Notes: a model not told the origin generated them from the sequence alone. Shown: positions 28,938-38,746, counted from the first letter of the stretch. The stretch is DNA of 64,000 nucleotides from Gammaproteobacteria bacterium (GCA_028821195.1 JAPPHB010000080.1:1-64000), one strand, 5' to 3'. Numbers and translations are program-made.

Positions 28938-31616
28938 ATGGGCGCCTTGCAAGGGCTCCAGGTGAGTTCCCTGTTCGCGCTCGTTCTCACGGCGGTTCAA
29001 CTGGAAGCCCAGGAGGGCGCCATCGCCGGCCGGGTGACGGACATGGAGACCGGCGCGCCGCTGGCATCCGCCGCCGTGGAAGTCCTGGGTCAGACGGCCA
29101 CCTCTTCGGTGACAGACGCGGCCGGCGAGTTCCGCGTCTCCGTGCCGGCCGGCACCCATTCGCTCCTGGTCACGCTGATCGGCCATGAGTCCTCGCGCAC
29201 GGACGGTGTAACCGTGGACGCCGGAGAAACGGCATCGGTCGCCATCCAGCTTCGTTCGCGCGCGCTCGTCCTCAACCAGTTGGTGGTGACCGTATCGCGC
29301 CGGGAGGAGAAGGAGCTCGACGCACCGGCCTCCGTCTCCACCCTGACCAACCAGCAGATCTCCCGCATCATCGCGCGAACCCCTGCGGACCACGTCAGGA
29401 CGCTCCCCGGCGTCGACCTTGCCAGCACCGGTCTCACCCAGAGCTACGCGGTCGTGCGCGGCTTCAACAACGTGGCGTCCGGACGTCTTCTCAGCATCGT
29501 CGACAACCGGTATGCGCGTATCCCGGCGCTCAGGATCAACGCCATCAACATGATCCCGACCACCGACATGGACATCGAGCGCATCGAGCTGGCGCGCGGC
29601 CCGGGCGCGGCGCTCTACGGGCCGAATGCGGCCGAGGGCGTGATGCACATCATCACCTGGTCGCCGATCGACCGGCCGGGGACGACGGTTTCTCTCGGCG
29701 GCGGCGAGAGGTCGGTCGTGCAATTCCTGCTGCGCAGCGCCCACGCGGTCTCCGACCGGTTCGGGTTCAAGGTGTCGGGCCAGTACCTCCGCGGTAAGGA
29801 CTGGGAGTACGAGGACCCCTGGGAGGTGCAGGCGCGCGCGGAGGAGCCCGACCATCCGCGCATCGGCATCCGCAACCCGCTCAACGAGCGCTTCTTCGGC
29901 GACGTGCGAGCGGACTATCGCTTCGCGGATGACGGTGAGCTCATCGTCTCCGGCGGGCTCAACAACTCGCTCAGCAGCATCAACCTCACCGCCATCGGCT
30001 CCTCCCAGACTCACGACTGGCAGTACCGCTACGCCCAGGCGCGGCTGCTGAAGGGCCGCTTCTTCGGGCAGTTCTTCTTCAACCAGACGCATTCGGGCGA
30101 CAACAGCTACCTGCTGCGCAGCGGGGATCTCATCGTCGACCGCTCCCGCACCATGGCTGCCCAGCTTCAGCACGGCCTCGATCTCGGCACCCGGCAGAGC
30201 TTCACCTACGGGATCGACTGGCAGCGCATCGAGCCTCGCTCCCAGGGCACCATCTACGGACACAACGAAGACGACGACGTCCTCGTGGAGGCGGGCGCCT
30301 ACCTGCACTCCGAGACGCGGCTAGGAGACCGATTCGACCTGGTGACCGCGTTTCGGGTCGACGAACACAACCGCCTGACCGGCTTGAACTTCTCGCCGCG
30401 GGCCGCGTTCGTCTTCCGTCCCGCCGAAGGCCACAACCTGCGCCTGACCTACAACCGCGCCTTCGCGAATCCTTCCACGTCGGCGCTCTTTCTCGATATC
30501 GCTTCGGGCAGGCTTCCGATCGTCCCGGGCATCGGCTACACCCTGCGCGCCTTCGGCGTCCCCGGCGACGGCATGAGCTTTTCGGACCGCTGCTCCGGCG
30601 GATTGATGGACTACTGCATGCGATCGCCTTTCATGCCGGGCCAGCTCCCCGCGAACGCCGCGCCGTTCTGGGACGCGCTGGTGACGCAGTTCGCGCCGCA
30701 GATGCTTCACCCGCTCCTGATGGGGCCAGGGAATCGCCCCGGCGATCCGGCGCTGGGCACGGTCTTGCGGCGCTTCGACCCGAACGCGCTCGGCGTCGAG
30801 GGCGGCGACATCTTCCCCCTCGATCCGGGACCAAGAGCGGTTCCTCCCCTCGTCGCGACCACCTTCAATACGATCGAGGCCGGGTACAAGGGGCTGATTC
30901 AGGACCGTGTGCGGCTGGCCGCCGACGTGTATTACGCCAACGTCGAGAACTTCGTCGGCGCGCTGAAGGTGGAGTCGCCCAACGTCTTCCTGGATCCGGC
31001 CTCGACCGGCGCGTTTCTGCAGAGCCGGCTCGGCCCGCTGGTTCAGGCGGGGCTGGTCACGCCCGAGCAGATGAGCGAGCTGGCCGCGGGGCTGGTGTCC
31101 GTGCCCCTGGGAGTGGTCACGCCGGACGGGTTCGACGTGCACGACATGGTCTTCACCAGCCGCAACTTCGGATCGGCGAGCTACTGGGGAGCCGACTTCT
31201 CCGCGCAGTACCTCGTCTCCGACCGGGTGAGCCTGACCGCGGGGTATTCGTTCCAGAACACGGATTGCTTCGATTTCGACGACGACGGCCACTGCCCCGG
31301 CCCGGACGACCTCGCCCTCAACGCTCCCAGCCACAAGGGCTCCCTCGGCCTCGCCTACACCGACCGCGCCGCGGGATTCACTTTCGACGGGCGCTGGCGC
31401 CTTTCCGACACCTTCGAGATGAGTTCGGGCGTCTTCAGCGGGCGCGTGGATGCCTACCAGGTCGTGGACGTCACAGCCGGTTATCTGCTTCCATTTCAAA
31501 CAAATACGCGCCTTGAGTTCACCGTCTACAACGCCCTGAACAACCTGCACCAGGAATTCGTGGGCGCTCCGGAGCTGGGCAGGCTGGCGCTCGTGAGGGT
31601 GCGTTACGACTTCTGA
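28938..31616 (+). CDS. TonB-dependent receptor with CarboxypepD_reg N-terminal domain
   Basis: The 892-residue outer-membrane protein has a signal peptide ending near VQLEAQ. A carboxypeptidase-regulatory-like beta domain covers about residues 25-105 (AIAGRVTDMETGAPLASAAV), the plug domain follows from about 120 (TLPGVDLASTGLTQSYAVVRG), and a 22-strand barrel ends in the expected terminal aromatic residue (VRVRYDF). A short Cys-containing loop near 555 (CSGGLMDYC) may form a disulfide. Receptors of this kind import siderophores, cobalamin, peptides or sugars; the ligand is unknown. The ATG at 28938 was chosen because AGGGGAGG lies eight bases upstream; the frame is open to 28902. Confidence 0.92.
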   Translation: MGALQGLQVSSLFALVLTAVQLEAQEGAIAGRVTDMETGAPLASAAVEVLGQTATSSVTDAAGEFRVSVPAGTHSLLVTLIGHESSRTDGVTVDAGETASVAIQLRSRALVLNQLVVTVSRREEKELDAPASVSTLTNQQISRIIARTPADHVRTLPGVDLASTGLTQSYAVVRGFNNVASGRLLSIVDNRYARIPALRINAINMIPTTDMDIERIELARGPGAALYGPNAAEGVMHIITWSPIDRPGTTVSLGGGERSVVQFLLRSAHAVSDRFGFKVSGQYLRGKDWEYEDPWEVQARAEEPDHPRIGIRNPLNERFFGDVRADYRFADDGELIVSGGLNNSLSSINLTAIGSSQTHDWQYRYAQARLLKGRFFGQFFFNQTHSGDNSYLLRSGDLIVDRSRTMAAQLQHGLDLGTRQSFTYGIDWQRIEPRSQGTIYGHNEDDDVLVEAGAYLHSETRLGDRFDLVTAFRVDEHNRLTGLNFSPRAAFVFRPAEGHNLRLTYNRAFANPSTSALFLDIASGRLPIVPGIGYTLRAFGVPGDGMSFSDRCSGGLMDYCMRSPFMPGQLPANAAPFWDALVTQFAPQMLHPLLMGPGNRPGDPALGTVLRRFDPNALGVEGGDIFPLDPGPRAVPPLVATTFNTIEAGYKGLIQDRVRLAADVYYANVENFVGALKVESPNVFLDPASTGAFLQSRLGPLVQAGLVTPEQMSELAAGLVSVPLGVVTPDGFDVHDMVFTSRNFGSASYWGADFSAQYLVSDRVSLTAGYSFQNTDCFDFDDDGHCPGPDDLALNAPSHKGSLGLAYTDRAAGFTFDGRWRLSDTFEMSSGVFSGRVDAYQVVDVTAGYLLPFQTNTRLEFTVYNALNNLHQEFVGAPELGRLALVRVRYDF

Positions 31617-31635
31617 GGGAAGCGGGTCAGGTCGC

Positions 31636-31750
31636 GCCGTTTCGCCCGCTGGCGTCTCGCCGAACAGCCCGTTGGATTCCTGCCGTTTCACCCGCTGAGA
31701 TCGTGCCATTTCACCCGTTGAAATCCGGCCGAATCACCCGTTAGGTTGAC
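31636..31750. repeat. Five tandem degenerate 23-bp repeats
   Basis: Units start at 31636, 31659, 31682, 31705 and 31728, each exactly 23 bases. The shared core is GCCGTTTCACCCGYTG, with substitutions such as GAATCACCCG in unit 5 and GAACAGCCCG in unit 2; the last six or seven bases of each unit vary. The block sits between the TonB-receptor gene and the DUF4143 gene, and the DNA turns AT-rich immediately after it. The layout is like the multiple terminal repeats of IS21-family elements, but no transposase is present, so a regulatory array or other origin is equally open. Confidence 0.8.
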
Positions 31751-31819
31751 TTCCCACCATATTTATCATCAATTATTGCAATTGTTTAAGCGAGTTGTAC
31801 CTGATTTCGGATCAGATTG

Positions 31820-33070
31820 GTGCAATACCTGCCCAGAATTGTCGACAAGGAACTCGTGGAACGACTCGCGGCTACGGGTGCAGTGGTGGTCGAGGGCCCC
31901 AAGACCTGCGGGAAGACCGCAACCGCCCGCAACGTGGCTGCGAGTGAAGTACTGATCGACGTCGACGACAACGCCAGGCGAATGGTGGCCGTCGATCCCC
32001 CGTCGGTCCTCCGGGGCGAGACTCCGCGTCTCATCGACGAGTGGCAGACCGAGCCCGCCATCTGGAATCACATTCGGCGCGCCGTGGACGATCGAGCCGC
32101 TCCGGGACAGTTCATTCTGACCGGCTCGGCCGTGCCCGCGGACGACATAACGCGTCACACCGGCGCCGGACGCCTTACCCGTCTGCGCATGCGTCCGATG
32201 TCGCTATTCGAATCGAAGCACTCGTCGGGAGAAGTCTCGCTGCGGCGACTGCTCTCCGGGGACCTGCAGCGCTCGGAACGGTCTGGTCTCACAGTCGGGA
32301 AACTGGCCGAGATCGTGTGCGCAGGGGGCTGGCCCGGGCACCTGGGTCGTCCCCTGCCGCAGCGCATGCGGATGAACCGCGACTACCTCAACGAGATCCG
32401 GCGGGTCGATGTGTCCCGAGTCAGCGGAGCCAGGCGGGATCCCGTCAAGGTGGGACGCCTTCTGCGGTCCCTCGCACGGAATGTGGCCACGCCCGCCGCG
32501 ATCTCGACACTGGTAAAGGATGTTCGAGGAGGTGGTACGGCGATGAAAACGGACACCGCGGCCGAGTACCTCGAAGCCCTGGAACGGCTCATGATTGTTG
32601 AAGATCTCCCGGCATGGCAGCCGCACCTGCGTTCCAGAACGACGTTGAGGACGGCTCCAGTGCGCCACTTCGCGGATCCGTCTCTCGCGGTCGCTGCGTT
32701 GCGAGCTACGCCGAGGCGGCTCATGGAGGATCTCGAATTCCTTGGGCTGCTGTTCGAATCCATGGTCGTTCGGGATTTGCGCGTATACGCGCAGACGTTG
32801 GAGGCCCAGGTCTTCCACTATCGCGAAAAGGGGGGCCTGGAGGCGGACATCGTCGTCGAAACGGACGACGGACGCTGGGCCGCGTTCGAAGTCAAGCTCG
32901 GCGACCGATGGGTGGAGGAAGGCGCGGCGACGCTGCGCAGAGTGGCCGACCGCATGAAGCGCGGTGGCCGCGGCGAGCCCTCGGCGCTGGCCGTGATCCT
33001 GCCCAACGGCTACGGTCATGTGCGCCCCGGGGAGGTGGGTGTCATCCCGATCGGAGCGCTGGGTCCATAG
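31820..33070 (+). CDS. AAA_14/DUF4143 P-loop ATPase
   Basis: The 416-residue protein has Walker A EGPKTCGKTATARN near residue 26, a Walker B-like region RLIDEWQTEP near 73, and an ILTGSAVP sensor-type strand. The DUF4143 C-terminal half includes YLEALERLMIVEDLPAW and GLLFESMVVRDLRVYAQ, then FHYREKGGLEADIVVETDDG, which resembles a restriction-endonuclease-like (PD-(D/E)xK) strand pattern with Glu-Lys in FEVKLGDRW. The family is abundant in bacteria and often linked to horizontal transfer; the function is unknown. The start is GTG at 31820, preceded by TTG at 31817. An AT-rich upstream stretch with TTGACT at 31746 may hold a promoter. Confidence 0.85.
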   Translation: MQYLPRIVDKELVERLAATGAVVVEGPKTCGKTATARNVAASEVLIDVDDNARRMVAVDPPSVLRGETPRLIDEWQTEPAIWNHIRRAVDDRAAPGQFILTGSAVPADDITRHTGAGRLTRLRMRPMSLFESKHSSGEVSLRRLLSGDLQRSERSGLTVGKLAEIVCAGGWPGHLGRPLPQRMRMNRDYLNEIRRVDVSRVSGARRDPVKVGRLLRSLARNVATPAAISTLVKDVRGGGTAMKTDTAAEYLEALERLMIVEDLPAWQPHLRSRTTLRTAPVRHFADPSLAVAALRATPRRLMEDLEFLGLLFESMVVRDLRVYAQTLEAQVFHYREKGGLEADIVVETDDGRWAAFEVKLGDRWVEEGAATLRRVADRMKRGGRGEPSALAVILPNGYGHVRPGEVGVIPIGALGP

Positions 33071-33079
33071 CTCCCGGGT

Positions 33080-33095
33080 GGGCCGGCGACGGCCC
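33080..33095 (+). other. Short hairpin with GCGA tetraloop
   Basis: GGGCCG (33080-33085) and CGGCCC (33090-33095) can pair around a GCGA loop, a stable GNRA-type tetraloop, ten bases after the DUF4143 stop. There is no T-run, so termination is only a possibility. Confidence 0.3.
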
Positions 33096-33167
33096 GAGGG
33101 TGGGTGGCCTTCAACTGCAGGCGCGGATCTCATGACGAGTCTCTTCCAGTCGCAGGAGCGGAGTCGC

Positions 33168-34457
33168 ATGCTGAGCTATTTCCGGGTGCAGGAACGCGGA
33201 TCGTCCGTCAGGACCGAGGTGCTGGCCGGATGCACGACCTTCCTGACCCTCGCCTACATCATCTTCGTGAACCCGCTGGTCCTCGGCGGCGCGGGGATGG
33301 ACACCGGGGCCGTGCTGGTGGCCACCTGCCTCGCCTCGGCGTTCGGCTGCCTGGTGATGGGGCTGTGGGCCAACTACCCCATCGCGCTGGCGCCGGGGAT
33401 GGGACTGAACGCCTACTTCGTCGCGATCGCCGTGGGCACGATGGGGCTGGCGTGGCAGGTCGCGCTGGGCGCGGTGTTCCTGTCGGGCGTGCTGATGTTC
33501 ATCCTTTCCGTGCTCCCGGTGCGCAAGTGGGTGGTGGACAGCATCCCGCGCTCGCAGAAGATGGCCATCGCGGCGGGCATCGGGTTCTTCCTGGCGATCA
33601 TCGCACTGCAGAACGCCGGGGTGGTGGTCGACAGCGAAGCCACCCTGATCACGCTGGGCGACCTCGGCCAGTGGACGGTGCTGCTGGCGGTGCTGGGCTT
33701 CCTTGCCATGGTGGCCCTGGAGCACCGCGGGGTGCCGGGCGCGGTGCTGCTGTGCATCCTGGCGGTGGCGGTTGTGGGATGGCTGTCCGGCCTGTCGCCG
33801 GCGCCCGAATCGGTGGTGTCCGCCCCGCCCTCGCTGGCGCCGACGGCCTTCCAGCTGGACGTAACGGCGGCGATCGAGGTGGGGCTGGTGGCGATCGTCT
33901 TCTCGTTCCTGATGGTCGACCTGTTCGACACCAGCGGCACCCTGGTCGCGGTGCTGAACGAGGCCGGGCTCGCCGACGAGGACGGGCGGATTCCGGGGCT
34001 GAGGCGGGCGCTGGTCGCCGACAGCTCGGCCACCATGGTCGGCGCGCTCCTCGGCACCTCGACCACGACTTCCTACATCGAGAGCGCGGCGGGGGTGCGG
34101 GCCGGCGGGCGCACCGGCCTCACCGCGGTGGTGGTGGCGGGCCTCTTCCTGGCGGCGCTGGTGCTCGCGCCGGTGGCGACCGCCATCCCCGCCTTCGCGA
34201 CCGCTCCAGCCATTCTGTTCGTGGGCTGCATCATGGCGCGGGCGCTGCGCAACGTGCCCTGGGACGACCTCACCGAGTGCGTGCCGGCGATCGTCACCGC
34301 GCTCGCGATGCCCTTCACCTACTCGATCGCCACCGGCATCGGCATGGGCTTCATCGCCTACGCGCTCATCAAGCTGTTCTCGGGGCGCGCCTCCGAGCTG
34401 AACGCCGCCGTGGTGATCGTGGCGGTGCTGTTCGGAATTCGCTTTGCGATCACGTAG
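33168..34457 (+). CDS. AzgA-family adenine/guanine/hypoxanthine permease
   Basis: This 429-residue inner-membrane permease of the NCS2 superfamily has about 12-14 membrane helices. Conserved segments include TEVLAGCTTFLTLAYIIFVNP, ALAPGMGLNAYFV, MAIAAGIGFFLAIIALQNAG, LMVDLFDTSGTLVAVLNEAG and GTSTTTSYIESAAGV, which match AzgA purine permeases rather than UraA/UapA. It probably imports purine bases by proton symport. I chose the ATG at 33168 because AGGAG lies nine bases upstream; an ATG at 33132 would add 12 residues. Confidence 0.88.
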   Translation: MLSYFRVQERGSSVRTEVLAGCTTFLTLAYIIFVNPLVLGGAGMDTGAVLVATCLASAFGCLVMGLWANYPIALAPGMGLNAYFVAIAVGTMGLAWQVALGAVFLSGVLMFILSVLPVRKWVVDSIPRSQKMAIAAGIGFFLAIIALQNAGVVVDSEATLITLGDLGQWTVLLAVLGFLAMVALEHRGVPGAVLLCILAVAVVGWLSGLSPAPESVVSAPPSLAPTAFQLDVTAAIEVGLVAIVFSFLMVDLFDTSGTLVAVLNEAGLADEDGRIPGLRRALVADSSATMVGALLGTSTTTSYIESAAGVRAGGRTGLTAVVVAGLFLAALVLAPVATAIPAFATAPAILFVGCIMARALRNVPWDDLTECVPAIVTALAMPFTYSIATGIGMGFIAYALIKLFSGRASELNAAVVIVAVLFGIRFAIT

Positions 34458-34581
34458 GAGGTCTGCGCCGCAGTCACTGAGAACCACAACAGGTGGTGGG
34501 TGAGACGTCCGAGACCACAACCTATGGTGTGCGGACGCACCGGCACCAAGCTGGCGGGGGCGCACCTGCGTGCCCACGTCA

Positions 34582-34614
34582 CATACAGGTTTCATACATG
34601 ATTCATACAGGTTG
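34582..34614. repeat. Three tandem 11-bp repeats upstream of an M24 peptidase gene
   Basis: CATACAGGTTT (34582), CATACATGATT (34593) and CATACAGGTTG (34604) are spaced exactly 11 bases apart and end seven bases before the ATG at 34622. The last unit contains the only AGG likely to serve as ribosome binding site. The block is less GC-rich than its surroundings. It could be an operator or a translational control element. Confidence 0.75.
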
Positions 34615-34621
34615 GTTGCCG

Positions 34622-36073
34622 ATGCAAACGACTTCCGCTCCTCTGAGAACTGGATCACTGGCTGCAATCGCGGCCCTGATCGCCTCCTGCGCTCCATCTG
34701 AAGAGTCCGCCGACGCTCGCCCGGTTGGCCAACGTCCATCCGTGTCCTCCCAGCCCGTCGAACTCTTCGACGGCCGCGTCATCCCGGGGATGCCCGAGCT
34801 GCTGGGCATGCGCGCCCAGTACGAAGTGCGCCTCGACTGGCTCGCCCGGAAGCGTCTCCTGCTGCTCGAGCAGATGCGAGAGCACGGAATCGAGATGTGG
34901 ATCGTGGTGAGCGAGGAGTTCCACCCCGACCCCGTCACCCAGTACGTCGCCCCTCCCCTGCGCTACACGCGCCGGCGCGATGTCATGGTGTTCGTGGACG
35001 CCGGCGAGGAAGGGCTCGCGGCCTACTCCGACTACTGGCGCCCGACGGAGGACTACCGCCGCTTCTTCCAGCCGCTCCCGGCCGCACGCAACGCCCGCGG
35101 CATCCAGGACACTCGTGCCGGGCTGGGAGCGCTGATGGAGCGATACGCCCCCGCCACCATCGGGCTCAACATCGGCGGATCCCGCGGACACGACAGCGGC
35201 CTCACCCACGACAGCTATCTGTTCCTGGCCGACGCGCTGGGCCCCGACGCGGAATCCCGCTTCGTCTCCGCCGCCGACCTCATCGAGGACGTGTTCGATA
35301 CCCGGCTGCCCGAGGAGCTGGAGCACTATCGCCAGCTCGTGCTCGCCACCGACGTCATCGCCCAGACTGCGTTCTCGAACGTGGTCATCACCCCGGGCGA
35401 GACCCGCGCGGGCGACATCAAGTGGTTCTTCGAGGAGACCATTGCCGAGCTCGGCGTCGGCGGCGTGCCCTGGTTCGAGATCCACGTGGCCGTGCAGCGC
35501 TACGATCCCGACTACGGCGAGATGATCCCCTACGTGCATCCCGCGCCCGACGACCTGGTCTTCCAGCGGGGCGACATCATCCACCTCGACTGCGGCTTCG
35601 ACTACATCGGTTTCGCCAGTGACTGGCAGAAGGTCGCCTACATCCTGCGGGAAGGCGAAGACGATGTCCCCGAAGGACTCAAGGCCGCGCTCAGGAACGC
35701 CAATCTCGTGCACGAGGCGTTCGCATCCGAACCCCGTCCCGGGATGACCGGCTGGGAGGCCACGCTCGCCATCGCCGCAAGGCTCGATGACGTCGACTTC
35801 CTCCCCAGCCTGTACTCACACCCCATCGGCTACCACGGACATGCGCTTGGCCCGAACATCAACGCGCGCGACATGGACCTGTCCTCGCCCCCGGAACGGG
35901 ACTCCCGTCTCAGGAACGGCGCCTATCGCTCCATCGAGTTCAGCGCCACGTCGGCGGTCCCGGAATACGGCGGCGGCAGGGTCACGATTCCGATGGAGGA
36001 CGACGGGTATCTCACGCCCGACGGCTACGAGTACTTCCGGCCCTACCAGACGGAGTGGTACGTGATCCGATAG
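34622..36073 (+). CDS. M24-family (Xaa-Pro peptidase/creatinase fold) lipoprotein
   Basis: The 483-residue protein has a lipoprotein signal with lipobox LIASCAPS. The creatinase-like N-terminal domain follows (IEMWIVVSEEFHPDPVTQYV), then the pita-bread metallopeptidase domain with the five metal ligands visible: Asp in IIHLDCGFDYIGFASDW (two), His in SHPIGYHGHALGP, and Glu residues in YRSIEFSAT and TIPMEDDG. It should be active outside the cytoplasm, but whether it cuts Xaa-Pro peptides or another C-N bond is unclear. A paralogue (43415-44842) lies 7 kb away. I chose the ATG at 34622 because it begins the signal; the frame opens earlier. Confidence 0.85.
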   Translation: MQTTSAPLRTGSLAAIAALIASCAPSEESADARPVGQRPSVSSQPVELFDGRVIPGMPELLGMRAQYEVRLDWLARKRLLLLEQMREHGIEMWIVVSEEFHPDPVTQYVAPPLRYTRRRDVMVFVDAGEEGLAAYSDYWRPTEDYRRFFQPLPAARNARGIQDTRAGLGALMERYAPATIGLNIGGSRGHDSGLTHDSYLFLADALGPDAESRFVSAADLIEDVFDTRLPEELEHYRQLVLATDVIAQTAFSNVVITPGETRAGDIKWFFEETIAELGVGGVPWFEIHVAVQRYDPDYGEMIPYVHPAPDDLVFQRGDIIHLDCGFDYIGFASDWQKVAYILREGEDDVPEGLKAALRNANLVHEAFASEPRPGMTGWEATLAIAARLDDVDFLPSLYSHPIGYHGHALGPNINARDMDLSSPPERDSRLRNGAYRSIEFSATSAVPEYGGGRVTIPMEDDGYLTPDGYEYFRPYQTEWYVIR

Positions 36074-36140
36074 GAATGGACCACGAAGGTGGACAACTCG
36101 GCAGGACGCGCCGGGCTGCCCACGGGCGAATCCCCTTCCC

Positions 36141-38099
36141 TTACCCCTCCGTGTCCGCGTACGCCTCGGTCAGTTGCTGCACAACTGACGGGTCCGCCAG
36201 CGTCGTGGTGTCCCCCAGGGCACGCCCCTCCGCGATATCCCGCAGCAGGCGGCGCATGATCTTCCCGGAGCGCGTCTTGGGCAGCTCCGCCGTGAACAGG
36301 ATGGCGTCCGGGCGCGCGATGGGGCCGATCTTGGTGCGCACATGCTGTCCCAGCTCGACCATCAGTTCGTCGGAGGCCTGGAACCCCTGGCGCAGACTGA
36401 CGAACGCCACGATTCCCTCTCCCTTCACCTCGTGGGGCCGCCCCACCACCGCCGCCTCCGCCACCGCCTCGTGCTCCACCAGCGCACTCTCGACCTCGGA
36501 GGTGCCGATGCGGTGCCCCGCGACGTTGAGCACGTCGTCCACCCGGCCGAGCACCCAGATGTAGCCGTGGGCGTCCTCCTTGGCGCCGTCCCCGGCGAAA
36601 TAGATGCCGTCCCACTTCGACCAGTAGACCTCGCGGTAGCGGTCGTCGTCGCCGTAGATGGTGCGGAGCATCGCGGGCCAGGGCCGGTCGATGGCCAGGT
36701 ACCCGGCCTTCACCCGCCTGCCGTCGTCGTCGCGGAGCGACACCGAGATGCCCGGGAAGGGCCGCGTCGCGCTCCCCGGCGTGGTCGCGGTGACCCCCGG
36801 CAGCGGCGTGATCATCATCCCCCCGGTCTCCGTCTGCCACCAGGTGTCGATGACGGGACAGCGCCCGGCGCCGATGGTCTCGTGGTACCAGATCCACGCC
36901 TCGGGGTTGATCGGCTCGCCCACCGTGCCCAGCAGGCGGAGCTGCGACAGGTCGTGCCCGGCCGGCCACTCGTCGCCCCACTTCATGAATGCCCGGATGG
37001 CCGTGGGCGCCGTGTAGAAGATGGTCACGCCGTACTTGGCGCAGAGGGCCCAGAAGCGGTCCTTGCGGGGCCAGTCCGGAGCCCCCTCGTACATCACCAC
37101 GGTGGCCCCGGCGGCGAGCGGACCGTAGACGATGTAGCTGTGCCCGGTGACCCAGCCCACGTCGGCGGTGCACCAGAAGACGTCGTCCTCCTTCAGGTCG
37201 AAGACGCATTTCGCGGTCGCGTGCACCTGGGTGAGGTAGCCGCCGGTCGTGTGCACCACGCCCTTGGGCTTCCCCGTCGTGCCGGAGGTGTAGAGGATGA
37301 AGAGCAGGTCCTCGGCGTCCATCGCCTCCGGCGCGCAGTCGGCGCTCGCCGTTTCCATGAGTTCGTGGTACCAATGGTCGCGCCCTGCCTGCATCTCCAC
37401 CGGGGTGTCGGTGCTCAGCCGCCCGCCCCGCCGCACCACCACCACGTTCTCCACCGAAGGGCACTCCGCGACCGCGACGTCGGTGTTGGCCTTGAGCGCG
37501 ACGTACCCGCCCCGCCGCCAGCCGCCGTCCGCGGTGATCACGGTGGATGCCTGCGCGTCGTTGATGCGTCCCGACAGCGACTCCGGGCTGAACCCCCCGA
37601 ACACCACCGAGTGCGCGGCGCCGATGCGGGTGCAGGCCAGCATGGCGATGGCCGCCTCGGGAATCATGGGCAGGTAGATCGCCACCCGGTCCCCACGGCG
37701 CACGCCCAGGCCGCGCAGCACGTTGGCGAACTTGCACACCTCGCGGTGCAGGTCCCAGTACGTGTAGGTGCGCGTATCCCCGGGCTCCCCCTCCCAGATG
37801 AGCGCCGCCTTGTTGCGGCGGAAGCCGGCCAGGTGCCGGTCGAGGCAGTTGTGCGAGACGTTGAGCTTGCCGCCCAGGAACCAGCGTGCGTGCGGCGGAT
37901 TCCATTCCAGCACCGTGTGCCACTTCTCGAACCAGTCGAGTTCCCCGGCCCATCCGGCCCAGAACCCCTCCGGATCGGCGGCGGCACGTTCGTAGACCTC
38001 CGGGTCCGAGAGATTGGCCTGCGCGCGGAATTCGTCGCTGGGCGGGAAGAGCCGGGTCTCCCGCAACAGGTCGTCGAGCACTCCGGGTTTGCCGGTCAT
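36141..38099 (-). CDS. acs: Acetyl-coenzyme A synthetase
   Basis: The 652-residue enzyme makes acetyl-CoA from acetate, ATP and CoA through acetyl-AMP. It has the P-loop-like [16 protein letters not shown] near residue 270, [32 protein letters not shown] with the acetate-pocket Trp, [20 protein letters not shown], and the C-terminal [12 protein letters not shown] with the catalytic and regulatory Lys near 611. The length and all motifs match Acs rather than other acyl-CoA ligases. GGAGACGTGAG precedes the start. Confidence 0.96.
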   Translation of the reverse strand: MTGKPGVLDDLLRETRLFPPSDEFRAQANLSDPEVYERAAADPEGFWAGWAGELDWFEKWHTVLEWNPPHARWFLGGKLNVSHNCLDRHLAGFRRNKAALIWEGEPGDTRTYTYWDLHREVCKFANVLRGLGVRRGDRVAIYLPMIPEAAIAMLACTRIGAAHSVVFGGFSPESLSGRINDAQASTVITADGGWRRGGYVALKANTDVAVAECPSVENVVVVRRGGRLSTDTPVEMQAGRDHWYHELMETASADCAPEAMDAEDLLFILYTSGTTGKPKGVVHTTGGYLTQVHATAKCVFDLKEDDVFWCTADVGWVTGHSYIVYGPLAAGATVVMYEGAPDWPRKDRFWALCAKYGVTIFYTAPTAIRAFMKWGDEWPAGHDLSQLRLLGTVGEPINPEAWIWYHETIGAGRCPVIDTWWQTETGGMMITPLPGVTATTPGSATRPFPGISVSLRDDDGRRVKAGYLAIDRPWPAMLRTIYGDDDRYREVYWSKWDGIYFAGDGAKEDAHGYIWVLGRVDDVLNVAGHRIGTSEVESALVEHEAVAEAAVVGRPHEVKGEGIVAFVSLRQGFQASDELMVELGQHVRTKIGPIARPDAILFTAELPKTRSGKIMRRLLRDIAEGRALGDTTTLADPSVVQQLTEAYADTEG

Positions 38100-38179
38100 C
38101 TCACGTCTCCGCTGCCTGGTGACATGTCGTTTTGTCTACTGTCATCTACTGGAAATCATCGGTTCCGGGCGTCCGCCGC

Positions 38180-38746
38180 TCATGAATCTTCGGCCCCGAG
38201 AAAGTCGGCCACAACCCGGCTCGCCAGCAGCGCCTCGAACGACTTTACCGTGGCCGTGCTCAACGTGCGTACAACGCGCGCCCCCGCATCGATCGCCACA
38301 TTGGGGATTACGAGCCTGAAGCGGCACTCTGTGCGGGCGTCCCCGGCGCGCGCGTTCCGGTGCGGCACGGTCGCGCGCAGCGTCACCGGCGTGCTGTGTC
38401 CCCGGGTCAGCTCGCGATTCGCCACTCGCGTCAACTCCTCGAGAGTCTCCGTGAAGTCCCCCAGTTTTCCCAGGGACGACCCTGGGACGGCGAGCGTCAG
38501 GTTGCCGCCGAGCCCCTGCGAAGTCTCGTCGAGGAAGACGTCCACGCTCACCGGATCATGTCCACCCGGTTGGTGGAAGAAGAGATAGGCGCTACGCGTG
38601 GATTCCCCCGCCCAGCGGCCCTCGAACTGGTGACTGGTCGTCTTCTGCATCCCGGAGAGCGTCCAGCCGGCCTTCTCGATCCCCTCCCGAACGGCATCGA
38701 TCAGCGGCTCCAGCGTGAGCAGCGGGCCTTCGTCGGGATCCATCAT
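38180..38746 (-). CDS. Hypothetical protein, 188 residues
   Basis: I do not recognise the family. The protein is predicted soluble and cytoplasmic, with no signal or membrane segment. It alternates helices and strands; EGIEKAGWTLSGMQKTTSHQ near the N-terminus and YLFFHQPGGHDPVSVDVFLD in the middle read as one alpha/beta domain. GAAAGAGGG before the ATG at 38746 is a good ribosome binding site; a second ATG follows immediately. The gene is divergent from the Fur-family regulator, so the two may share regulatory DNA. Confidence 0.6.
   Translation of the reverse strand: MMDPDEGPLLTLEPLIDAVREGIEKAGWTLSGMQKTTSHQFEGRWAGESTRSAYLFFHQPGGHDPVSVDVFLDETSQGLGGNLTLAVPGSSLGKLGDFTETLEELTRVANRELTRGHSTPVTLRATVPHRNARAGDARTECRFRLVIPNVAIDAGARVVRTLSTATVKSFEALLASRVVADFLGAEDS

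Noticed and set aside
33071-33110. Possible inverted copy of the 23-bp repeat after the DUF4143 gene
   Set aside because: The reverse complement shares only GCCG and CACCCG with the repeat core, with several mismatches and no second unit at the 23-bp period, so it does not support a complete IS21-like element.
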